64,000 nt of DNA, from the NCBI RefSeq assembly GCF_014648995.1, contig NZ_BMSE01000003.1:434001-498000 (forward strand), written 5' to 3'. The translations under genes and the position numbers were made by a program. Below the pieces are notes generated by a model. It was not told the DNA's origin. It ran no database searches and saw nothing but the letters and a program-made list of their open reading frames with translations. The DNA comes from Streptomyces massasporeus (GTDB taxonomy: Bacteria > Actinomycetota > Actinomycetes > Streptomycetales > Streptomycetaceae). Of the stretch, positions 17,520-27,459 are shown one piece after another (the stretch's first letter is position 1; every line of letters begins with the position of its first letter).

Positions 17520-19211
17520 ATGGGGACGCAGACCGTACAGGCCGCGGCGCCCTCCGTACCGCGCACGCGGCACGGACGGGTGGTGGTCGACTGGCTGACG
17601 ACGACGGACCACAAGAAGATCGGCCATCTCTACCTGGTCACGTCGTTCCTGTTCTTCCTGATCGCCGGGGTGATGGCGCTGCTGATGCGCGCCGAGCTCG
17701 CCCGCCCGGGCCTGCAGATCATCGACAACGAGCAGTTCAACCAGGCGTTCACGATGCACGGCACGATCATGCTGCTGCTGTTCGCGACACCGAGCTTCGC
17801 GGGCTTCGCGAACGAGCTGATGCCGTTGCAGATCGGCGCGCCCGACGTCGCCTTCCCGCGGCTCAACATGTTGTCGTACTGGCTGTTCCTGTTCGGCGGG
17901 CTGATCGTGCTCGGTTCGCTGCTGGTGCCCTCCGGGCCCGCCGACTTCGGCTGGTTCGCCTACGCCCCGCTCAACAGCGCGGAGCGCTCGCCGGGTCTCG
18001 GGGCCGATCTGTGGATCATGGGGCTCGCGCTGTCGGGCTTCGGCACGATCCTCGGCGCGGTCAACTTCATCACCACCATCATCGGGATGCGCGCCCCGGG
18101 CATGACGATGTTCCGGATGCCGATCTTCGTGTGGAACACCCTGTTCACATCGATCCTGATCCTGATGGCGTTCCCGGTGCTCGCGGCGGCGCTGCTGGTG
18201 CTGGAGGCGGACCGGCGGTTCGGCGCGCAGGTCTTCGACGCGGCCAACGGCGGGGCGATCCTGTGGCAGCACCTGTTCTGGTTCTTCGGCCATCCCGAGG
18301 TGTACATCATCGCGCTGCCGTTCTTCGGCATCATCACGGAGATCATCCCGGTCTTCAGCCGCAAGCCGTTGTTCGGCTATCTGACGCTGGTCGGCGCGAC
18401 GATGGCGATCACGGGCCTGTCGATGGTCGTGTGGGCGCACCACATGTTCGCCACGGGCGCGGTGCTGCTGCCGTTCTTCTCCTTCGTGAGCTTCCTGATC
18501 GCGGTGCCGACGGGTGTGAAGTTCTTCAACTGGGCCGGCACCATGCTCAAGGGCTCGCTGTCCTTCGAGACGCCGATGCTGTGGGCGACGGGCTTCCTGG
18601 TGACGTTCCTGTTCGGCGGGCTGACCGGGGTGATCCTGGCGTCGCCGCCGATGGACTTCCACGTGACGGACTCGTACTTCGTGGTCGCGCACTTCCACTA
18701 CGTCGTCTTCGGTACGGTCGTCTTCGCGATCTTCGCCGGCTTCTACTTCTGGTGGCCGAAGTTCACCGGGAAGATGCTCGACGAACGGCTCGGCAAGATC
18801 CAGTTCTGGGCGCTGTTCGTCGGCTTCCACACCACGTTCCTGGTGCAGCACTGGCTGGGCGCCGAGGGCATGCCCCGCCGGTATGCGGACTACCTCGCCG
18901 CGGACGGGTTCACCGCGCTCAACACCGTGTCGACGATCGGTGCGTTCCTGCTCGGCATCTCGACGCTGCCGTTCCTCTACAACGTGTGGAAGACCGCCAA
19001 GTACGGCGAGAAGGTCGAGGTCGACGACCCCTGGGGCTTCGGCCGTTCCCTGGAGTGGGCGACCTCGTGCCCGCCGCCGCGGCACAACTTCACGACGCTG
19101 CCCCGGATCCGCTCCGAGTCCCCGGCGTTCGACCTGCACCATCCGCAGTACGCGGCGGTGACTGCGCAGCCCGAGCCAGAGCGCCATCAAGCCGGTCCCG
19201 AGTCCTCCTGA
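17520..19211 (+). CDS. ctaD: Cytochrome c oxidase subunit I (aa3 type), lone paralogue
   Basis: Catalytic heme-copper subunit of 563 aa with twelve membrane helices. Metal ligands are visible: FTMHGTIM (low-spin heme His), [10 protein letters not shown] (CuB His and the cross-linked Tyr), [10 protein letters not shown] (two CuB His) and [11 protein letters not shown] (heme a and a3 His). The K and D channel regions look intact, so it should be functional. The start is ATG at 17520 with AAGGGG about ten bases upstream. No ctaC, ctaE or qcr genes are near, so this is probably an extra copy beside the main cta-qcr cluster elsewhere. Its last 122 bp overlap the convergent WYL regulator gene. Confidence 0.93.
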   Translation: MGTQTVQAAAPSVPRTRHGRVVVDWLTTTDHKKIGHLYLVTSFLFFLIAGVMALLMRAELARPGLQIIDNEQFNQAFTMHGTIMLLLFATPSFAGFANELMPLQIGAPDVAFPRLNMLSYWLFLFGGLIVLGSLLVPSGPADFGWFAYAPLNSAERSPGLGADLWIMGLALSGFGTILGAVNFITTIIGMRAPGMTMFRMPIFVWNTLFTSILILMAFPVLAAALLVLEADRRFGAQVFDAANGGAILWQHLFWFFGHPEVYIIALPFFGIITEIIPVFSRKPLFGYLTLVGATMAITGLSMVVWAHHMFATGAVLLPFFSFVSFLIAVPTGVKFFNWAGTMLKGSLSFETPMLWATGFLVTFLFGGLTGVILASPPMDFHVTDSYFVVAHFHYVVFGTVVFAIFAGFYFWWPKFTGKMLDERLGKIQFWALFVGFHTTFLVQHWLGAEGMPRRYADYLAADGFTALNTVSTIGAFLLGISTLPFLYNVWKTAKYGEKVEVDDPWGFGRSLEWATSCPPPRHNFTTLPRIRSESPAFDLHHPQYAAVTAQPEPERHQAGPESS

Positions 19212-20130
19212 TCGCCTCGACCAGCTCGACCGGCTCCAGCACCTCGAAGTCGAAGCCCAGCATCATCACGTGGATGACCATCACATCGAGACTGCCGGCG
19301 CCGCAGCGCAACAGGCAGGTGTCCGCGCTCTCCGCCTCCAGCACCCCGGCGGAGGGCGAGATGCGCTGGACGGCCTCCTCCAGGGGCGCCAGGAGCCGCA
19401 CGAGGGCGTGGGTGGCGTACGCGCGTGTGGAGACGCCCTGGGAGACGTAGGCGGCCAGGTCCTCGGCCGGCGGGTCGCGCGGCACGAAGCGCGGCCCGTG
19501 CGGGGGCCTGGGCGTGACGCGGTCCACGCGGAACGTACGCCAGTCGTCGCGGTCGAGGTCCCAGGCGACCAGGTACCAGCGGCGTTCGGTGCACACCAGG
19601 CGGTGCGGCTCGACGCTGCGGCGGGTGGGGGTGCCGTCGTGGCCGCGGTATTCGAAGCGCAGCCGTTCGGCGTCCCGGCACAGGTGGGCGAGTTCGGTGA
19701 GCACGGCCGGGTCGACCGAGGAGGGCAGCGTGCTGCGCAGCATCGGCACGGTGACGGCGTTCAGGGCGCCCACGCGGCGGCGCAGCCGGTTCGGCAGCAC
19801 CTGCTCCAGCTTGGCGAGGGCGCGTACCGAGGTCTCGCCGATGCCGTCGATGCCCTGTCCGGCGGCGGTGCGCAGTCCGACCGCCACGGCGACGGCCTCG
19901 TCGTCGTCCAGGAGCAGCGGCGGCAGTTCGGCTCCGGCGCCGAGCTGGTAGCCGCCGCCGGTGCCGGGGCTGGCGTTGACCGGGTAGCCGAGTTCGCGCA
20001 GCCGGTCGACGTCCCGGCGCAGGGTGCGGGCGCTGACGCCGAGCCGGCCGGCCAGGTCGGCGCCGGACCACTCGCGGTGGGCCTGGAGCAGGGACAGCAG
20101 ACGCAGCAGGCGGGCCGAGGTCTCCAACAT
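19090..20130 (-). CDS. HTH/WYL-domain transcriptional regulator (YafY type)
   Basis: Regulator of 346 aa. An N-terminal HTH_11 domain ([31 protein letters not shown], about residues 12-45) is followed by a WYL sensor domain with the Trp-Tyr-Leu motif in [22 protein letters not shown]. The C-terminal WCX region is expected about residues 235-320. WYL regulators often respond to nucleic acid or small ligands. The start is ATG at 20128-20130 with little ribosome binding site, so leaderless initiation is plausible. The gene ends inside the convergent ctaD coding sequence. Its C-terminal 25 residues are Arg/Gly/Ser-rich and may be an extension. Confidence 0.85.
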   Translation of the reverse strand: MLETSARLLRLLSLLQAHREWSGADLAGRLGVSARTLRRDVDRLRELGYPVNASPGTGGGYQLGAGAELPPLLLDDDEAVAVAVGLRTAAGQGIDGIGETSVRALAKLEQVLPNRLRRRVGALNAVTVPMLRSTLPSSVDPAVLTELAHLCRDAERLRFEYRGHDGTPTRRSVEPHRLVCTERRWYLVAWDLDRDDWRTFRVDRVTPRPPHGPRFVPRDPPAEDLAAYVSQGVSTRAYATHALVRLLAPLEEAVQRISPSAGVLEAESADTCLLRCGAGSLDVMVIHVMMLGFDFEVLEPVELVEAIRRTRDRLDGALARAAQSPPRTADGAGRTPGTRSGSGAAS

Positions 20131-20168
20131 GGGGCGAGTCTGTCAGGCCTTGCGGACAGCTGTTGTCC

Positions 20169-21455
20169 TCAAGGCGCGTAGGCCAGTTGCGGGACGGTGA
20201 AGCAGGTGCGGTTCATGTCCCCCTGCCCGACCCAGCCCTCGCCGTCCTGCCAGCGGGCCACCGACAGGCAGGTCCGGCTGGTCCTCGGGGGCTCGGGCAG
20301 GCGGTCGAAGCGGACGGGGAGCAGCAGTCCTCCGGCGGTGTAGCCCTGGCTGCGGTTCATGTGGGCGTCGACGCACGCGCGCGTGATGCCCGTGGCCGCG
20401 CAGGACGTCGCCGCGTCCGTGAACCACCGCGCGGCGGCCCACCCCTCCAGCTGCCACTGGGAGTGCGTCTTCAGGTCCTTCGTCGCCTCGCGGAACTCCC
20501 GTACGGCCGGGTGGGCGGTGTCCTCGAAGTTGCGGCTGGCGCCGGTCGCCCACAGGGCGTTGCGGCAGCGCGGGGCGTCCTTGTAGTCGTCGGCGACGGT
20601 GGACGTCCAGTTCTGCACGTTGGTCACCTTGGCGGTGACGTGGGCGCCGGCCTCGTCCATGGCCTGGCAGAGCCGGGCGTTGCCGTGCCCGTCGATGGCG
20701 TCGAACACCAGGTCGGCGCCCCGTTCCTTGAGGTCGGCGGCGACGGCGCGGAAGTTGGGCAGGGCGAAGTCGACCTGCTCGGTGACGACCTTGTAGCCCT
20801 CGGCGCGCAGGCCGCGTTCGACGAGCCGGGCATAGGCGGCCGAGGCGGACTGGTTGTAGGAGACGACGGCGGCGGTGCGGGCGCCGTGCTCGCGTTTGAA
20901 GTAGCGGTAGACCTCGGTGCCGCCGTACAGCGTGCCGTCCCAGCCGGGGGTGCCGTCGCGGGGGGCGAGGCTGCCGTAGATGCCGTAGAGGTGCGGGTAG
21001 GCGTCGTAGGCGGTGCCGATGGGCTGGCCGCCGATGTCGGGGACGCCCGCGCGGGAGACGCGGGAGGCGCCCGCGTAGTCCAGGGCGGTCGTGGCGACCA
21101 GGGCGACGACCTCGTCCTCCTCGACGAGCTTGTGCACGCATTCGTTGTTGCCCACGCCGCTGCCGCCGTCGTCGCACGTGCGCACCTCGACCCGGCGCCC
21201 GTCGACGCCCCCGCGCGCGTTGAGCCGGTCGAAGAAGGCCCGGGCGCCGTCGCGCGGGCCGGTGAAGGCGCTGCCGCCGACCGGGCTGGTGGCGCTGGTG
21301 ATGATGCCGACCCGCAGGGGCGTGGCGTCGCGGGGCGCGGGGGTGCGGTCGTCGTGCTCGAAGTCGCTCTCCGGGAGCCGGCTGCCGCAGGCCGCGCTCA
21401 GGGCGAGCAGCAGGACGGCGACGAGAATCTCAGCAACCCGGGACCGGCGACCCAT
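20169..21455 (-). CDS. ABC transporter substrate-binding lipoprotein, branched-chain amino-acid type
   Basis: Lipoprotein of 428 aa. The signal peptide ends in the lipobox LSAAC at residues 19-23, so it is anchored outside the membrane. The fold is periplasmic-binding type I: PLRVGIITSATSPVGG, ARAFFDRLNARGGVDGRRVEV, and NECVHKLVEEDEVVALVATT. It probably feeds the divergently encoded Liv-type transporter about 1.1 kb away. The ligand is not deducible. Its ATG at 21453-21455 lies inside the end of the upstream lipoprotein gene (26-bp overlap), which suggests translational coupling. Confidence 0.83.
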   Translation of the reverse strand: MGRRSRVAEILVAVLLLALSAACGSRLPESDFEHDDRTPAPRDATPLRVGIITSATSPVGGSAFTGPRDGARAFFDRLNARGGVDGRRVEVRTCDDGGSGVGNNECVHKLVEEDEVVALVATTALDYAGASRVSRAGVPDIGGQPIGTAYDAYPHLYGIYGSLAPRDGTPGWDGTLYGGTEVYRYFKREHGARTAAVVSYNQSASAAYARLVERGLRAEGYKVVTEQVDFALPNFRAVAADLKERGADLVFDAIDGHGNARLCQAMDEAGAHVTAKVTNVQNWTSTVADDYKDAPRCRNALWATGASRNFEDTAHPAVREFREATKDLKTHSQWQLEGWAAARWFTDAATSCAATGITRACVDAHMNRSQGYTAGGLLLPVRFDRLPEPPRTSRTCLSVARWQDGEGWVGQGDMNRTCFTVPQLAYAP

Positions 21456-21993
21456 TGCCGCTCATCTGCACCAGCGAGCACAGCGCCTTGACGGACACCT
21501 TCCAGGTGCCCTCCTCCTCGACGGCTGTCCCGGAGGCGTTCGGCAGAGCGGTGGCCCCCTTCAGGGTGAGCGTGTACGTCACCTCCGCCTCCGTCGCCGA
21601 GGTGAACTCGACCTTGGTGACCTTCGCCTGGACCTGCCCGCCGCGCTCGTCGCCGCTGAAGGCCTGGAGGACCGGGCCCATCCGGTCGCCGTTCTGCAGG
21701 ATGGCCTGCTTCTCCTCGGTCGAGGTCTTCGGATCGAAGAACTTCTCCCAGTTCTGCCTGACCTCCGCCTCCGCCGCGGCCCGGTCCGCCGGTGCGCTGG
21801 CCGGGGCGCTCGTGGTGCGCTCCGAGGTCGGTGTGGGCGGGGTGCTCGAGCTGCCGCCGCCGTAGTCGTCGCTGCATGCCGCGAGGGCCGGGGCCAAGGC
21901 CAGAACCAGGGCGGCTGCGATCGCCGTGCCCCGTCCCGCGGTGCGTGGACCCCCCGTCGCGTTCCCCCGCTTGAGGTCGCTGCCGAGAACCAT
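21430..21993 (-). CDS. Small secreted lipoprotein of unknown function
   Basis: Protein of 187 aa. The ATG at 21991-21993 gives a signal peptide ending in LAPALAAC with SDDYGGG after the Cys, so a lipid-anchored exported protein. A Ser/Thr/Pro linker leads to a domain of about 110 residues (NWEKFFDPKTSTEEKQAILQNG, then VTYTLTLKG and EGTWKVSVKALCSLV) resembling the NTF2-like low-molecular-weight antigen/MTB12-type lipoproteins. This assignment is tentative. It overlaps the start of the substrate-binding protein gene and is probably cotranscribed with it. Confidence 0.72.
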   Translation of the reverse strand: MVLGSDLKRGNATGGPRTAGRGTAIAAALVLALAPALAACSDDYGGGSSSTPPTPTSERTTSAPASAPADRAAAEAEVRQNWEKFFDPKTSTEEKQAILQNGDRMGPVLQAFSGDERGGQVQAKVTKVEFTSATEAEVTYTLTLKGATALPNASGTAVEEEGTWKVSVKALCSLVQMSGNGSPVPGC

Positions 21994-22138
21994 CTGGCTC
22001 ACCACCGGGTGTCGGTCCGGGCCATGCGCGCCCGGTGCTTTCAGGGTCAGCTTCCACAGGGCATAGTGCAAGCGATCGGCGGACTTGAACAGGCAGCCCG
22101 ACGCACGCACAGCCGATTCCGACGTGTGGGAGCCAGCG

Positions 22139-22615
22139 ATGCGGACCAGCCGACTGCGGACCGTGCATCCCGTCCTGTGGGCCGGCTGGGCGGCCCTGGC
22201 CGCCGGCGCGGTGCTGTGCGTCGTCGGCTGGTACGGAGTCTCCGGCGAGCGTTACGCCGAACGGCAGCTGCCCTACCTGGCCTCCTGCACGATCCCCGGC
22301 GGCGCGCTGATCATCGCCGGGGCGGTGCTGCTGGCCCGCGGCCGGGAGTCGATCGCCGCCCGGCGCGTGGAGGAGCTGTACGGCCTGCTGGTGGAGGACG
22401 GGCCGGCCGGGCCGGAGGAGACCGGGCGGGCCGCGCTCGCGCCGCTCGCGGTCAGCGGCGACCTGCTGATGGTGCCGGGCGGCACCCTGTGGCACCGCGC
22501 GGACTGCCCGCTGGTCGCGGGCAAGGCGGAGGCGGTCCCGGTGGACTCCGAGCTGGTGGCCGGCGGCGAGCTGGATCCGTGCCCGATCTGCGAGCCGGCC
22601 GAAGAAGCCGACTGA
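22139..22615 (+). CDS. Two-TM membrane protein at the head of the Liv-type operon
   Basis: Protein of 158 aa that I do not recognise. Two membrane segments lie at about residues 13-33 and 53-70. A cytoplasmic-looking region follows, with HRADCPLVAGK and the C-terminal CPICEP, two cysteine patches that may pair or bind metal. The start is ATG at 22139 with GTGGGAG seven bases upstream. Its stop TGA shares a base with the ATG of the fused transporter gene (TGATG), so the two are translationally coupled and may work together. Confidence 0.75.
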   Translation: MRTSRLRTVHPVLWAGWAALAAGAVLCVVGWYGVSGERYAERQLPYLASCTIPGGALIIAGAVLLARGRESIAARRVEELYGLLVEDGPAGPEETGRAALAPLAVSGDLLMVPGGTLWHRADCPLVAGKAEAVPVDSELVAGGELDPCPICEPAEEAD

Positions 22616-25572
22616 TGTCCTCGCTGACGTACGACCTCACGCTCGCCGGGCTCTCGGTCGGCAGTGCGGCGGCGCTGACCGGGATCGGCCTGATCGTGAC
22701 GTACCGCGCGACGGGCGTGCTGAACTTCGCGCACGGCGCGATCGCGATGGTGTGCGCGTACGTGCTGCGGCAGTGCGTGGTCGAGTGGGGCTGGCCGCTG
22801 TGGCTCGGGGCGGCGGTGACGCTGCTGGTGCTGGCGCCGGGGCTGGGTGTGGTCCTGGAACGGTTCGTGTTCCGGCCCCTGGCGGTCCTGGGCGGTGATC
22901 CGGCGCAGACGCTGGTGGCGTCCATCGGGGTGTTCGTGCTGCTGGTGGGCGGGGCGGCGCTGCTGTGGGGGCAGGGGGCGCGGGACGACGCGCCGGTGCT
23001 GGTGCCGGACGAGCCGTGGGGGCAGCTGGCGGTGGTGCTGGTGTTGGCCGCCGGGGTCGCGGCGGTGGTCCACCGGACGCGGTTCGGGCGGGAGCTGCGA
23101 GCCGTGGTCGACGACCGGCGGCTCGCCGAGCTGGGCGGCATCGACGCGGACCGGGTCGCGGCCACGGGGTGGGCGTTCGGCTCGTTCACGGCCGGTCTGA
23201 CGGGTGTGCTGCTGGCGCCGTACGTGCGGCTCGACCCGTACGGTCTTTCGCTGCTCGTGATGGAGGTCGTCGCGGTCGCGGTGGCCGCCCGGATGCGGAG
23301 TCTGACCCTCGCGGTGGTCGTCGCGCTGGGCATCGGGGTGGCGCAGAGCCAGCTGACCCGGCTGCACCCCTCGGGCTGGGCCGAGCCGCTGCTCCAGGCG
23401 GCCGGCACGAACCTGTTCGTCGTCGCGCTGCTGATCGCGGCCCTGGTCCTGCCGGGCGTCGGGGAGCGGGACGCGCTGCCCCGCACGGCCACGGCGTGTG
23501 TGCCGACCCCTCCGGGTGCCTGGATCGTGGTGCTCGTGCTGTTCCTGCTGCCGCTGGGGCTCGCCGGCCGGGACCTGCACACCTCGGTCCAGGTCCCGGC
23601 GCTGGCCGTGATCCTGCTGTCCCTGGTGGTGGTCACCGGCCGCGGCGGGCAGATCTCGCTGGGGCAGGCGGCGTACGCGGGCCTGGGCGCCCTGTTCACG
23701 GCCCTGCTGGCGGCGGGCCGTTTCCCGGGGCTGCCCGCGCTGCCGGAACTGGCCGCTCTCGCGGTGGCGGTGGTCCTGGTGGCGCCGCTCGGTCTGCTGA
23801 CGGGCTGGCCGGCGATCGGCCGCCGGGGCCTGGCGCTGGCACTGGCGACGTTCGCGGTCGGGGTGGGGGTGAGCCGCTTCGTCTTCGCCCAGCCGTACGC
23901 CACCGCGGGCCTGTCGCTGGGCCGCCCCGCGGGCTTCGAGGGGGACCGGGCCTACTACGTCCTGGAGCTGCTGCTGCTCGCGGTCGCACTGCTGGCGGCG
24001 CACACGCTGCGCCGGGGGCGGACGGGCCGGGCCCTGGCCGCCATGCGGGATCACGAGCGGGGCGCGCAGGCGGCGGGCGTCGGCGTGCCCTCCCTGAAGC
24101 TGCTGGCCTTCGTCGCGGGCGCCGCGCTGGCCGCGCTGGGCGGCGGCATGCTCGGCATGGGCCTGCGTGCGTTCGACGCCGCCGCCTACGACCCCGTGCG
24201 GGGCCTGCTGTGGTTCGCGGCGGTGGTGGTGCTGGGCGCCGACAGCACGCTCGGCGCCCTCGCCGCGGCGGCTCTCCTGGTCGGGCTGGACGCGGGCACC
24301 CGCGGCGGGTTCGCGGCGGCCCTCATCGGCATCCTGGCGATCCTGGTGGGCCGTTTCCCCGGCGGCCCGTACGAGGCCCTGCGCACCGCGGCGGAACGCC
24401 TGCGGCCGCGCCGCGTCCCGGCCCTGACGGCGGTGGGGGCCCGAGCCCGCGGAAGGCTGCGCCCGGCGGCGCCGGAGACGGTCCGCAGGGCACCGGTGCC
24501 GCGCGGCGCGACGGGCGTGACACGCGGGGCGCAGGGCGCGGGAGCGGGGGGCCGACGCGGACTCCGGGGCGACGTGAGCGGATCGGTCCCGCGGGGCGAC
24601 GCGGGCCGTTCGGGACGCGGCCCGTCGGGCCGTGCCGCCACCCACCTGCCGAGCAACGACGGCCACCCGTCGGCCGGAGGGCCCGAGAGGGGCCCCGAGC
24701 CACCCGGCTCCTCCGCAGCCGCCAGGGCGGAGGCGACGCCAGAGACGTCCGGGCCCTCCTCCGCCACCCGGGCCGGCACGACCCTCGGCCCCTCTTCCGG
24801 CCCTCGGCCGCGCCCGGCGGCGCCCGGCGGCGGCGCGCCCTCGTCCACGGGACCGACCACCGCCACCGCGCCCGCCGGTCTCCTTCTCACCGCCCGCCAC
24901 CTCCACGCGCACTACGGCCGCTTCACCGCCCTCGACGGGGTGGATCTGGACCTCTCCCCCGGCCGGGTCACGGCGGTCGTGGGGCCCAACGGGGCCGGGA
25001 AGAGCACCCTGTTCCACTGTCTGGCAGGGACGCTGCAGCCCGCGCGCGGGACGGTGCGGCTCGGCGGGCGGGACATCACCGCGCTGCCCGCCCACGCCCG
25101 CACCCGGCTCGGTGTCGCACGCACCTTCCAGCAACTGGCCGTCTTCCCCACGCTGACCGTGGCCGAGAACGTGCGGGTGGGTGCCGAGCAGGGGCGGGTG
25201 ACCGACCCGGGCGCCGTGGAGCGCACCCTCAGGCTGCTCGGCCTCGACGGCCCCGTGCGCGCGCTGCCCGCCGCCGGGCTGCCCACCGGGACGCTGCGCC
25301 GCGTCGAACTGGCCCGGGTCCTCGCGGGCAGCCCCCGCGTCCTCCTCCTCGACGAACCCGCCGCGGGTCTGGACACCGCCGAGGTGTCCGCCCTGGCCCG
25401 GGTCCTGAAGGCGCTGGCCGCCGAGGGCACGGCTCTCCTCGTCGTGGAGCACGACCTGGATCTGGTGGCCGGTCTCGCCGACGTCGTGCACGTGATGGCC
25501 GCGGGCCGGATCGTCGCCTCCGGCCCGCCCGCACGGGTCCTGGACGCCCTGGAGCCGGAGGCCGGCCGATGA
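22615..25572 (+). CDS. Fused LivH-LivM-LivG ABC transporter protein
   Basis: A 985-aa protein joining three subunits normally made separately. Residues 1 to about 285 are a LivH-like permease (TGVLNFAHGAIAM). Residues 295-590 are a LivM-like permease (GRGGQISLGQAAYAG, MRDHERGAQAAGV). Residues 595-755 are a Gly/Pro/Arg-rich linker. Residues 760-985 are a LivG-like ATPase with Walker A GPNGAGKST and Walker B VLLLDEPAAGLD. The usual signature (LPYGEQR or LSGGQ) reads LPTGTLRR, so its second Gly-Gln is lost. Import of an amino-acid-like solute is inferred. It overlaps livF by ATGA. Confidence 0.85.
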   Translation: MSSLTYDLTLAGLSVGSAAALTGIGLIVTYRATGVLNFAHGAIAMVCAYVLRQCVVEWGWPLWLGAAVTLLVLAPGLGVVLERFVFRPLAVLGGDPAQTLVASIGVFVLLVGGAALLWGQGARDDAPVLVPDEPWGQLAVVLVLAAGVAAVVHRTRFGRELRAVVDDRRLAELGGIDADRVAATGWAFGSFTAGLTGVLLAPYVRLDPYGLSLLVMEVVAVAVAARMRSLTLAVVVALGIGVAQSQLTRLHPSGWAEPLLQAAGTNLFVVALLIAALVLPGVGERDALPRTATACVPTPPGAWIVVLVLFLLPLGLAGRDLHTSVQVPALAVILLSLVVVTGRGGQISLGQAAYAGLGALFTALLAAGRFPGLPALPELAALAVAVVLVAPLGLLTGWPAIGRRGLALALATFAVGVGVSRFVFAQPYATAGLSLGRPAGFEGDRAYYVLELLLLAVALLAAHTLRRGRTGRALAAMRDHERGAQAAGVGVPSLKLLAFVAGAALAALGGGMLGMGLRAFDAAAYDPVRGLLWFAAVVVLGADSTLGALAAAALLVGLDAGTRGGFAAALIGILAILVGRFPGGPYEALRTAAERLRPRRVPALTAVGARARGRLRPAAPETVRRAPVPRGATGVTRGAQGAGAGGRRGLRGDVSGSVPRGDAGRSGRGPSGRAATHLPSNDGHPSAGGPERGPEPPGSSAAARAEATPETSGPSSATRAGTTLGPSSGPRPRPAAPGGGAPSSTGPTTATAPAGLLLTARHLHAHYGRFTALDGVDLDLSPGRVTAVVGPNGAGKSTLFHCLAGTLQPARGTVRLGGRDITALPAHARTRLGVARTFQQLAVFPTLTVAENVRVGAEQGRVTDPGAVERTLRLLGLDGPVRALPAAGLPTGTLRRVELARVLAGSPRVLLLDEPAAGLDTAEVSALARVLKALAAEGTALLVVEHDLDLVAGLADVVHVMAAGRIVASGPPARVLDALEPEAGR

Positions 25573-26210
25573 CGACCGTCGCCCTGCGCCACGCGCGCGT
25601 GCGCTACGGCCCCCTGGAGGCCCTGCACGGCGTCGGCCTCACCGCCCCCGGCCCGGGCCTCACCGTGCTGCTGGGCCGCAACGGCTCCGGCCGCACCACC
25701 GCCCTGCGCGCCCTGGCGGGCACGGTGCCCCTGTCGGGCGGCGCGGTGCTGTGGGACGGCGCCGACGTGACCCGCGTACCCGCCTACGAACGCGCCCGGC
25801 GCGGCATGTGCCTGGTGCCGGAGCGGCGGGCCGTGTTCGGCTCGCTCACCGTGCGCGAGAACCTCGAACTCGCCGCGCGCGACCCCGCCGTGGCCCTCGA
25901 CGCCTACCCGCAGCTGCGGCCCCTGCTGCAGCGGCGCGCCGGCACTCTCTCCGGCGGGGAGCAGCGGATGCTCGCCCTCTCCCGGGCGCTGCTCGCCCGG
26001 GCGCGCGTGGTGCTCGTCGACGAGCCCGCCCAGGGCATGTCGCCCGCGGTCGCGGCCCGGACGTACGCGCTGCTGGGCGCGCTCGACGCGTGCGTGGTGG
26101 TCGCCGAGCAGCGGCTGCCGCCCGCCCTGCGGGGAAGGCCCGCGATCGTCTACGAACTGCGCCGCGGGGCCGTCGTGTTCGCCGGGGAGGCGGGTGAGCT
26201 CGAGGGGTGA
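25569..26210 (+). CDS. LivF-like ABC ATPase with Arg in Walker A
   Basis: ATP-binding protein of 213 aa, shorter than usual LivF (about 235). Walker A at residues 36-44 reads GRNGSGRTT: the invariant Lys is Arg (codon CGC). The signature LSGGEQRMLALSRALL and Walker B VVLVDEPAQGMSP are intact, and the H-loop His appears replaced, the segment reading VVVAEQRLPP. With the upstream fusion it would form the ATPase pair of one transporter. Hydrolysis at this site may be weak, or Arg may be tolerated. Start ATG overlaps the preceding stop (ATGA). Confidence 0.85.
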   Translation: MTTVALRHARVRYGPLEALHGVGLTAPGPGLTVLLGRNGSGRTTALRALAGTVPLSGGAVLWDGADVTRVPAYERARRGMCLVPERRAVFGSLTVRENLELAARDPAVALDAYPQLRPLLQRRAGTLSGGEQRMLALSRALLARARVVLVDEPAQGMSPAVAARTYALLGALDACVVVAEQRLPPALRGRPAIVYELRRGAVVFAGEAGELEG

Positions 26211-26225
26211 TCCGGGACGCCGAGA

Positions 26226-26253
26226 CCCCGCCCGGTCGGTCGACCGGACGGGG
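26226..26253. terminator. Bidirectional terminator between the Liv-type operon and rpf gene
   Basis: Arms CCCCG-C-CCGGTC and GACCGG-A-CGGGG around loop GGTC, in the 72-bp convergent gap. Confidence 0.75.
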
Positions 26254-26282
26254 CCCGTGTCCCGGCGAGGGGGAGCAGCGGC

Positions 26283-27459
<1,177 letters not shown>

